From: Nitrospinota bacterium
GTDB taxonomy: Bacteria > Nitrospinota > Nitrospinia > UBA9942
Direction of reading: 5' to 3'
Length of the DNA: 10,990 nucleotides
Assembly: GCA_016234205.1 (NCBI GenBank)
Contig: JACRGN010000313.1
Coordinates: forward strand, 1-10,990
Shown here piece by piece: positions 6,494 through 10,990 of this stretch. Both the position numbers and the translations under genes were made by a program. The notes under the pieces are model-generated. The model searched no databases. It was given only the letters and a program-made list of their open reading frames with translations, and was not told the DNA's origin. Within the stretch, counting starts at the first letter, position 1. Every line of letters starts with the position of its first letter.

Positions 6494-7756
6494 TTAACGC
6501 TCTCTTAATTTTTTCGTCATAATCTCTACAATTGTTTCAATATCTATCTCCTCCTGCCGGCTCCCTGACATATCTCTCAATATGACCTTGTCTTTATCTA
6601 ATTCATTATCTCCAATTATAATTGTATATCTAACCCCAAACTTATTTGCCTTTCTCAACTGGCTCTTTAAACTGCTACCTTCGTAATCCCTTTCAACCCT
6701 GATTTCATTCTGCCTTAAATTATTTATCAGTTCAAATACTTTTTGATTAGCCCTTTCTCCAAGTGCTACAATGAAGACTGATGGCTGAAGGCTGAAGGCT
6801 AAAGGTTGAATAAGTTGTGCAGTTCTATCCATACCTATGGCAAATCCAAATGCAGGTGTGGGCGGACCACCAAATTCTTCCACTAATTTATCGTATCTGC
6901 CTCCTCCTGCAATTGCATTCTGCGACCCGAGACCTTTTGATATAATTTCAAATGCAGTCTTAGTATAATAATCAAGACCCCTAACTAACTTTGGATTTTT
7001 AACATATGGAATATTCAATTTATCAAGAAAGTTTATTGTAGAATTGAAATGACTCTTACAATTATCACATCTGTAGCCTTCAATTGTAGGTGCCTCTTTT
7101 GTCGCATCGTGACAACTAACACTCTTGCAATCAAAAATCCTTAATGGATTCCTCTCGAACCTCTTCTGACAGTCCTCACAGAGGAGATTTATTTTATTTT
7201 TTAAAAATTCTAAGAGTGCCTCCCTGAATTTTGGCCTGCATTCATCACACCCAAGACTGTTTATCTGAAGCTCTAATTCTTTAAGACCGAGTTTTTCAAA
7301 ATACTTCAGGAGCATACCGATAACTTCAGCATCAATTTCAGGATTTTCTGTCCCGAAAACCTCTACACCAATCTGGTAAAACTGTCTGTATCTGCCTGCC
7401 TGCGGTCTTTCACATCTGAACATAGGTCCCATATAGTAAAGCTTTACCACTGATGGAGGATTATAGAGATTATGCTCCACATAAGCCCTTACAACAGATG
7501 CAGTCCCTTCAGGCCTCAATGTCAGGCTGTCACCGCTCCTGTCAGGAAAGGTATACATCTCTTTTTCTACTATATCTGTGGTCTCACCAATGCTTCTTGT
7601 AAAGACAGCAGTCATTTCAAAAATAGGTATCCTTATCTCTGAAAAACCATAGAGTTCAAAGACCTCTCTCGCTGTCTTTTCCATGAACTGCCACTTTTCT
7701 ATTTCACCCGGGAGTATATCCTTTACCCCTTTTATTGCCTGATATTTAGTTGTCAT
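6494..7756 (-). CDS. hisS: Histidyl-tRNA synthetase
   Basis: A class II aminoacyl-tRNA synthetase that charges tRNA-His, cytoplasmic, 420 residues, full length. Motif 2 and its surroundings are TLRPEGTASVVRAY (79-92) and FRCERPQAGRYRQFYQIGVE (113-132). The HisA signature RGLDYYT is at 259-265, AGGGRYDKL at 283-291, and motif 3 GFAIGMDR at 304-311. The C-terminal anticodon-binding domain starts near 326. Between the catalytic blocks is an insertion with four cysteine pairs (C170/C173, C193/C196, C210/C215, C230/C233), which suggests one or two metal sites, as in a subset of bacterial HisRS. The linker to the anticodon domain (about 316-326) is encoded by heptamer repeats. The ATG at 7756 has no clear Shine-Dalgarno. 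An ABC permease gene follows closely. Confidence 0.98.
   Translation of the reverse strand: MTTKYQAIKGVKDILPGEIEKWQFMEKTAREVFELYGFSEIRIPIFEMTAVFTRSIGETTDIVEKEMYTFPDRSGDSLTLRPEGTASVVRAYVEHNLYNPPSVVKLYYMGPMFRCERPQAGRYRQFYQIGVEVFGTENPEIDAEVIGMLLKYFEKLGLKELELQINSLGCDECRPKFREALLEFLKNKINLLCEDCQKRFERNPLRIFDCKSVSCHDATKEAPTIEGYRCDNCKSHFNSTINFLDKLNIPYVKNPKLVRGLDYYTKTAFEIISKGLGSQNAIAGGGRYDKLVEEFGGPPTPAFGFAIGMDRTAQLIQPLAFSLQPSVFIVALGERANQKVFELINNLRQNEIRVERDYEGSSLKSQLRKANKFGVRYTIIIGDNELDKDKVILRDMSGSRQEEIDIETIVEIMTKKLRER
6783..6810. repeat. Four tandem heptamers inside hisS
   Basis: Plus-strand units GGCTGAA (6783 and 6790), GGCTAAA (6797) and GGTTGAA (6804) run without gaps, preceded by a degenerate unit at 6776. 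They fall in the variable linker between motif 3 and the anticodon-binding domain and encode a Gln/Pro/Leu/Ala/Phe/Ser stretch (residues about 316-326). Linker length looks normal for the family, so the tract has replaced or remodelled the linker rather than lengthening it much. Confidence 0.8.
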
Positions 7757-7775
7757 AAGAACAAAACAAAAATAT

Positions 7776-7861
7776 TAAGGAGAAAAGGGGAAATTGGGGG
7801 AAAGGGGGAATATAAGTTTTTTAAAAAATAATTTTAAAGATTTTTTCTCCATTTCTCCTTA
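7776..7861. repeat. Purine/pyrimidine palindromic island between hisS and the OsmC gene
   Basis: TAAGGAGAAA (7776-7785) and TTTCTCCTTA (7852-7861) are perfect 10-bp inverted arms. The arms continue as a purine-rich tract to 7809 and a pyrimidine tract from 7841 to 7875, with TTTTTTAAAAAA in the centre. The island lies downstream of the OsmC gene and upstream of hisS on the minus strand. It may form a transcript-end hairpin for the OsmC gene. I found no convincing hisS promoter here. Confidence 0.72.
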
Positions 7862-7912
7862 TCTCACCCTTTTTCCTTATGTTTTTTATAATTTCTTATA
7901 CATGAACAAATA

Positions 7913-8434
7913 TTACCCTATCGTTAATTCTGTCTCAAGGGGTATGGGATTTGTGAGGCAGTAAACGGCTGGACACCTCTCCCTTGATAAGTCTTCAAGT
8001 TTTTTTATTTTTTCTGCCGGGGCATCGCTTTCAACATGGAGCGTAAACTTTACCTTCTCTGCAATGGGGTTATTGGATAAGCCGAGGACTTTTGAAAAAT
8101 CAACGGAGCTTTCCGCAGTAATCTTTAGTTTCTTTAATTTTATCCCCTCCACTGCTGCCATAGTGGCAAATGTCGCGGCATAGCATGATGCTGAACCGTA
8201 AAGGCAGTATATCATCGGACCCGGCTGAGTCCCTCCGCCTCCGAGAAAAGAAGGCTGGTCAACCAATAGTGTTGTTTTCCCATTTTCAAACTGGACTGTT
8301 GCCTTGAACTGGCTCCCCTCCCCAAGATTCCACTCCCCTTCAATCTTATTTACCTTCTTTGCCTTTGAAATGTCCTTCTTTAATTCTGCTACAGTATTTT
8401 GAAGCTTATCCACATTTACATTATTTATCTTCAT
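7913..8434 (-). CDS. OsmC-family protein
   Basis: A 173-residue cytoplasmic protein of the OsmC/Ohr superfamily. Family-like parts are IEGEWNLGEGSQFKATV (31-47), the DQPSFLGGGGTQPGPMIY loop (59-76), the helix with Cys77 and Cys84 (CLYGSASCYA), and RERCPAVYC with Cys154 and Cys159. Cys84 and Cys154 are the likely redox pair that reduces hydroperoxides in true OsmC/Ohr enzymes. Activity here is inferred, since many family members are uncharacterised. I chose the ATG at 8432-8434: a strong AGGAGGAGG ribosome site lies just upstream. A longer in-frame start at 8536 would add 34 residues read straight through that site and a repeat tract, so I reject it. An extended -10 promoter at 8696-8704 would give a leader of about 250 bases made mostly of repeats. 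Confidence 0.92.
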   Translation of the reverse strand: MKINNVNVDKLQNTVAELKKDISKAKKVNKIEGEWNLGEGSQFKATVQFENGKTTLLVDQPSFLGGGGTQPGPMIYCLYGSASCYAATFATMAAVEGIKLKKLKITAESSVDFSKVLGLSNNPIAEKVKFTLHVESDAPAEKIKKLEDLSRERCPAVYCLTNPIPLETELTIG

Positions 8435-8459
8435 AAATTCCTCCTCCTTTTTAATATTT

Positions 8460-8668
8460 AACCACTGAGACACAGAGAAAAATAATAAGGAGAAATAGAG
8501 AAAGAAAGAGAAAGGGAGAATCAAGTATTTAACCACAGACTTTCACTGACTAAAATATTACTTTTTTATAATGTCTGTGTTTGTCTTGTGGCTATAAGTT
8601 TATTTATCTCCATCTCTCCATCTTTTCCATTTCCCCTTTATCTTTTTTGTCTTTCTCTGTGAACTGTG
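8460..8668. repeat. Nested palindromic repeat island filling the 351-base gap 8435-8785
   Basis: The outer arms are CACAGAGAAA (8471-8480) and TTTCTCTGTG (8652-8661), a perfect 10 bp. Inside these come a purine tract starting with AAGGAGAAA (8487-8495) and a matching pyrimidine tract (about 8605-8650, repeated TCTCCAT). Innermost are CACAGAC (8534-8540) and GTCTGTG (8573-8579). The flanks read AACCACTGAGACACAGAGA on one side and an AACTGTGG remnant on the other. The rest of this gap holds the two divergent promoters at 8696-8752; I see no protein or RNA gene in it. Confidence 0.78.
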
Positions 8669-8695
8669 GCAATAAATAGAGTTTACCCTATCAGG

Positions 8696-8704
8696 ATTAT
8701 ACCA
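8696..8704 (-). promoter_or_regulatory. Extended -10 promoter, probably for the OsmC gene
   Basis: The minus strand reads TGG then TATAAT (hexamer at 8696-8701), a perfect TGn-extended -10. There is no good -35 at 17 bases, which extended -10 promoters can tolerate. Transcription toward the OsmC gene would begin near 8689 and pass through the whole palindromic island before reaching the ATG at 8434. Confidence 0.5.
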
Positions 8705-8723
8705 GTCAATTTTAATTTATTTT

Positions 8724-8752
8724 TTGACATTCTTATGAATTATATATACAAT
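8724..8752 (+). promoter_or_regulatory. Sigma70-type promoter of the SLOG-family gene
   Basis: TTGACA (8724-8729), a 17-base spacer, then TACAAT (8747-8752): perfect -35, 5/6 -10 and optimal spacing. The predicted start is near 8759, giving a leader of about 27 bases to the ATG at 8786. It stands back to back with the divergent extended -10 promoter at 8696-8704. Confidence 0.75.
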
Positions 8753-8785
8753 TTTTATTGCCCATAGTTAATGTGAGTTAATCCT

Positions 8786-9301
8786 ATGACCAAAAAAAAG
8801 ATTATTGGTGTTATTGGGGCAGGCTCATGTGATGATAGGATATATCGTATTGCAGAGGAGATGGGGAGTAGGATTGCAGAATCAGGTGCACTCCTTATCT
8901 GTGGAGGGCTGGGCGGTGTGATGGAGGCGGCGGCAAAAGGGGTAAAAGAGGCAGGCGGTCTTACAATCGGGATACTCCCTGGTTTTAATAAAGACGATGC
9001 CAACCCCTATATAGATATTCCAATAGTAACTGGATTAAGCCATGCAAGAAATGTCCTTGTTGTAAGAAGTTCGGATATAGTCATCGCTATTGCAGGAGGT
9101 TACGGAACACTTTCTGAAATTGCATTAGCCCTCAAGATGGGTAAAACTGTAATAGGGATAGAGACATGGAAGGGAGTTGATGATATTATAAAGGTAAAGA
9201 GTCCCAATGAGGCAATGGAGAAGATTAAAGAGTTTACCCCCACACCTATTCCTGCGGGAGTTGAACCGTTATGTATAGACATCAATAACCGTTGGGAATA
9301 G
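8786..9301 (+). CDS. TIGR00725/SLOG (LOG-like) Rossmann-fold nucleotide-binding protein
   Basis: A 171-residue cytoplasmic Rossmann protein. IIGVIGAGSCDD (6-17) is the first beta-strand and nucleotide loop. ICGGLGGVMEAAAKGVKEAGG (38-58) and IAIAGGYGTLSEIALAL (99-115) are the two glycine-rich signatures of the SLOG/LOG superfamily; here the usual PGGxGTxxE reads AGGYGTLSE. Relatives include cytokinin-activating phosphoribohydrolases (LOG), DprA-like and molybdopterin-carrier-like proteins. The subgroup this one belongs to has no assigned reaction that I know of. The domain appears to end near residue 149 (EAMEKIKEF). The last 20 or so residues (TPTPIPAG onward) are encoded by a palindromic repeat that also contains the stop codon. 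There is no strong Shine-Dalgarno before the ATG, but a good promoter lies at 8724. The M23 gene overlaps or abuts its end. Confidence 0.9.
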   Translation: MTKKKIIGVIGAGSCDDRIYRIAEEMGSRIAESGALLICGGLGGVMEAAAKGVKEAGGLTIGILPGFNKDDANPYIDIPIVTGLSHARNVLVVRSSDIVIAIAGGYGTLSEIALALKMGKTVIGIETWKGVDDIIKVKSPNEAMEKIKEFTPTPIPAGVEPLCIDINNRWE

Positions 9302-9311
9302 GTGTGGGGGT
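9236..9311. repeat. Perfect 17-bp inverted repeat spanning a stop/start junction
   Basis: ACCCCCACACCTATTCC (9236-9252) is exactly complementary to GGAATAGGTGTGGGGGT (9295-9311), with a 42-base loop. The left arm lies in the C-terminal coding region of the SLOG gene. The right arm contains that gene's TAG stop (9299-9301) and the first bases of the likely GTG start of the M23 gene, together with its AGGTG ribosome site (9300-9304). In mRNA the stem would hide the start of the downstream gene. No U-run follows, so a terminator is unlikely. Confidence 0.9.
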
Positions 9312-9825
9312 GAGCAAAAAAAGTATTTTTTTACATATCTTAATCCTGTCTATCTTCTTTATTCAAGATTGTGCTTTGATTTCACATCCAAAGAAGGTCT
9401 CAAGAAAAAGGGTATCAAAGCCGGAAATAAAAAGAGAAGCACCAAAGGCTGAGAAGGGATACTTCATCTGGCCTGTAAAAGGAACATTAACATCAGGATT
9501 TGGGTTAAGGAGTAAAAGCAAACATGATGGAATAGATATAGGTGCTCCTAAAGGGACAAAGATAGTTGCCTCTGCAGATGGAAAGGTTATATTCAACGGG
9601 TGGGGACCAACAGGATATGGCAGGATTGTTATTATTAAGCACTCTAAAAAATATGTTACTGTCTATGCCCATAATTCCAAAAATTTTACTAAGGAGGGGC
9701 AATCTATTAAAAAAGGTGAAAATATTGCATTGGTAGGCAATACAGGTAGGGCAACAGGTCCGCATCTTCATTTTGAATTAAGGGTAAACAGGATTCCGGT
9801 TGACCCTCTGCCCTATTTGCCATGA
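9310..9825 (+). CDS. M23-family murein endopeptidase (LytM/NlpD-like), membrane-anchored or exported
   Basis: A 171-residue zinc metallopeptidase that cuts peptidoglycan cross-links. After a hydrophobic N-terminal segment (about 5-20) comes a basic linker (about 26-50), then the M23 domain (about 53-168). All catalytic and zinc residues are present: His72 and Asp76 in HDGID, His121 in YAHNSK, and His152/His154 in GPHLHFE. It should therefore be active, unlike EnvC-type or NlpD-type regulators. The N-terminus looks like a lipoprotein signal at first sight (FFIQDC), but Gln-Asp before the Cys is a poor lipobox, so a signal anchor or ordinary signal peptide is as likely. The start is uncertain: TTG 9292 or GTG 9304 are possible, and I prefer GTG 9310 with AGGTG five bases upstream. 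Translation is probably coupled to the SLOG gene. Confidence 0.92.
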   Translation: MSKKSIFLHILILSIFFIQDCALISHPKKVSRKRVSKPEIKREAPKAEKGYFIWPVKGTLTSGFGLRSKSKHDGIDIGAPKGTKIVASADGKVIFNGWGPTGYGRIVIIKHSKKYVTVYAHNSKNFTKEGQSIKKGENIALVGNTGRATGPHLHFELRVNRIPVDPLPYLP

Positions 9826-9829
9826 TAAA

Positions 9830-9901
9830 CAGTGACAGTGACAGTTGTTAGTGTCAGTGAAAAATACCGAAGCTGACACTGATCACTGACACTGACACTA
9901 A
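9830..9901. repeat. Hexamer (CAGTGA) repeat island with inverted arms, intergenic
   Basis: CAGTGA-type units run from 9830 to 9859 and CACTGA/GACACT-type units in the opposite sense from 9872 to 9901. TTAGTGTCAGTG (9848-9859) and CACTGACACTAA (9890-9901) form perfect 12-bp arms around a 30-base loop; several shifted pairings are also possible. It fills the gap between the M23 gene and apt and ends six bases before the apt ribosome site (GGAGG, 9907-9911). Confidence 0.85.
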
Positions 9902-9916
9902 ATAATGGAGGTATAA

Positions 9917-10447
9917 ATGGAAAAAGAAATCATTGCAAATTTAAAGAGTAGAATCAGGGATATTCCTGATTTCCCAAAGAAGGGAATACTTTTCAAAGAC
10001 ATCACTACTCTTTTAAGTGATGCAAAGGCATTCAGGCAGGCTATAGATATATTAAGCCACCGATATATTGGAAAACATATTGACCTTGTAGTAGGGGTTG
10101 AGGCGAGAGGATTTGTTATTGGTGCGGCACTCGCCTATGCCTTAAATGCAGGTGTAATCTTAATAAGAAAACCTGGCAAACTTCCATATATAACCAATAA
10201 AACGGCATACGAGCTTGAGTATGGAACCAATCAGATAGAGATACATAAGGACGCAATAAAACCCGGGCAGCGAGTTATAATTGCAGATGACCTCCTTGCA
10301 ACAGGAGGCACTGTAAATGCGGCAACAAGGCTTGTCAGAGAATTAAAGGGTGAGATAGTTGAACTTGCCTTTCTTGTTGAACTTTCATTTTTAAAAGGGA
10401 GGGAAAAGCTTAAAGATTACGGAGTGTATTCATTGGTGCAGTTTTAA
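9917..10447 (+). CDS. apt: Adenine phosphoribosyltransferase
   Basis: Apt salvages adenine by joining it to PRPP to give AMP and pyrophosphate; cytoplasmic, 176 residues, normal length. The start region IRDIPDFPKKGILFKDITTLL (13-33) is characteristic of the family. The flexible-loop neighbourhood RKPGKLPY (84-91) is present, then YELEYGT (98-104), and the PRPP-binding motif VIIADDLLATGGT (120-132) with Asp124/Asp125 is intact. A strong ribosome site GGAGG (9907-9911) lies 5 bases before the ATG. The gene follows the M23 gene after a hexamer repeat island. I found no separate promoter in the 91-base gap, so it may be read from the SLOG promoter. Confidence 0.97.
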   Translation: MEKEIIANLKSRIRDIPDFPKKGILFKDITTLLSDAKAFRQAIDILSHRYIGKHIDLVVGVEARGFVIGAALAYALNAGVILIRKPGKLPYITNKTAYELEYGTNQIEIHKDAIKPGQRVIIADDLLATGGTVNAATRLVRELKGEIVELAFLVELSFLKGREKLKDYGVYSLVQF

Positions 10448-10459
10448 AATAAAAAAATT

Positions 10460-10611
10460 AAGGAGAAAGGAGAAGATGGAGAGATGGAGAAGAAAAATTA
10501 ATTTTATTAGGAATGCAGGAATCTATGAAATTTTCAATAAATTCATGGCTTCATGGTTTCCTTATATGTAGTTATTTTTCTCCCCTATTCTCCATTTCCC
10601 CTTTTCTCCTT
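10460..10611. repeat. Purine/pyrimidine heptamer palindromic island between apt and the GDH gene
   Basis: AAGGAGA occurs twice in tandem (10460-10473), followed by AGATGGA and GAGATGG units. The complementary pyrimidine tract (about 10576-10611) ends in TTTCTCCTT, giving perfect 9-bp outer arms (10460-10468 with 10603-10611). The centre (10500-10560) contains an ATTCATGG/CTTCATGG octamer pair near 10541-10556. The right arm touches the glutamate dehydrogenase ribosome site (GAGG, 10612-10615). Confidence 0.8.
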
Positions 10612-10621
10612 GAGGTAGTCT

Positions 10622-10990
10622 ATGGAAAAAGAGAGAAGAGAAAAACCTGAATTTCATACACCTGTATATGAGATGGCTCTGAAGCAGTTTGATATTGCTT
10701 CTGAAAAATTAGGGCTGGACCCAAATGTAGCTTCAAGATTAAGGTCGCCTAAAAGGGCTCTAATTGTAAGTGTCCCAATCAAAATGGACGATGGCAATGT
10801 AAAGGTATTTGAGGGATACAGGGTTCAGCACAGCATGGTGCTTGGGCCTGCTAAAGGGGGGACAAGATACCATGAAGATGTAAACCTCGGCGAGGTCAGT
10901 GCCCTTGCAATGTGGATGTCATGGAAAAGTGCCGTCATAGGACTGCCACTCGGGGGTGCAAAGGGGGGGATAAGGTGTAATCCGAAAGAG
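10622..10990 (+). CDS. gdhA: Glutamate dehydrogenase, N-terminal part, runs off right edge
   Basis: The first 123 residues of a Glu/Leu/Phe/Val dehydrogenase-family enzyme, which reversibly deaminates glutamate to 2-oxoglutarate and ammonia with NAD(P)+. The substrate-binding segment GYRVQHSMVLGPAKGGTRYH (65-84) carries Lys78 in GPAKGG; this lysine favours glutamate over leucine dehydrogenase, which usually has GPALGG. LPLGGAKGGI (108-117) carries the catalytic lysine, Lys114. The Rossmann cofactor domain lies outside the window, so cofactor preference cannot be read. The start ATG has GAGG (10612-10615) six bases upstream, and the N-terminus MEKERREKPE is charged and normal. The gene is separated from apt by a palindromic repeat island. 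Confidence 0.93.
   Translation, partial: MEKERREKPEFHTPVYEMALKQFDIASEKLGLDPNVASRLRSPKRALIVSVPIKMDDGNVKVFEGYRVQHSMVLGPAKGGTRYHEDVNLGEVSALAMWMSWKSAVIGLPLGGAKGGIRCNPKE

Noticed and set aside
8435..8536. N-terminal extension of the OsmC protein with an apparent membrane segment
   Set aside because: The extension is read through the AGGAGGAGG ribosome site and a repeat tract; the ATG at 8434 has the ribosome site and gives a normal OsmC length.
9324..9390. Lipoprotein signal peptide with lipid-modified Cys in the M23 peptidase
   Set aside because: The residues before the cysteine (Ile-Gln-Asp) do not fit a lipobox, so lipidation is not claimed.
8755..9771. Minus-strand open frames at 8755-9003, 9100-9285, 9363-9596 and 9505-9771
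   Set aside because: All are antisense to the SLOG and M23 genes, which carry clear conserved motifs; none of the antisense translations looks like a known protein.
9830..9901. CRISPR-like repeat array
   Set aside because: Units are only six bases, adjacent and without spacers, and they appear in inverted sets; no cas genes are present.

Overview
The window is AT-rich bacterial chromosome (by eye roughly 40% GC) with dense, conventional housekeeping genes. An OprB-like outer-membrane porin points to a Gram-negative cell. Heavy ATA/AGA codon use, the eight-cysteine insertion in HisRS and many short-period palindromic repeats resemble uncultured Nitrospirota or deltaproteobacteria-like lineages. 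That placement is an impression, not something the sequence proves. There is no phage, IS, CRISPR array or obvious defence cassette.

Layout, left to right. (1) Bases 1-1492, minus: the N-terminal half of a P2-type, Ca2+-pump-like P-type ATPase that runs off the left edge. A repeat island lies in frame inside its coding sequence. (2) 1673-1867, minus: a 64-residue stand-alone ScdA_N/DUF542 protein with a good sigma70-type promoter. (3) 1979-4084, plus: a probable operon of an unrecognised 75-residue protein, pgsA (TAATG overlap) and an OprB-like porin. (4) 4091-4716, plus: a perfect consensus promoter, tRNA-Gly(GCC), a small DUF5618-like helical protein and tRNA-Cys(GCA). (5) 4788-7756, minus: hisS followed by an ABC-exporter permease with no visible ATPase partner. 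(6) 7913-8434, minus: an OsmC-family protein, divergent from (7) 8786-9301, plus: a TIGR00725/SLOG-type Rossmann protein, whose end overlaps a palindrome carrying the start of an M23 endopeptidase gene. Then come apt (9917-10447) and the 5' part of a glutamate dehydrogenase gene that runs off the right edge.

The most distinctive feature is a set of at least nine small repeat sites. Most are built from tandem 6-, 7- or 8-base units, usually with an inverted partner set a few tens of bases away. They fill nearly every longer intergenic gap and also sit inside three reading frames without breaking them: the P-type ATPase N-domain, the HisRS linker and the SLOG C-terminus. The word AAGGAGAAA is shared by three of the intergenic islands.

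The genes do not form one pathway. Membrane biogenesis (pgsA, porin, M23 peptidase, ABC permease), translation (two tRNAs, hisS), stress (OsmC, DUF542), ion transport and purine or glutamate metabolism are mixed, as in an ordinary core-genome region. The best candidates for something undescribed are the repeat family and the tRNA-protein-tRNA transcription unit.
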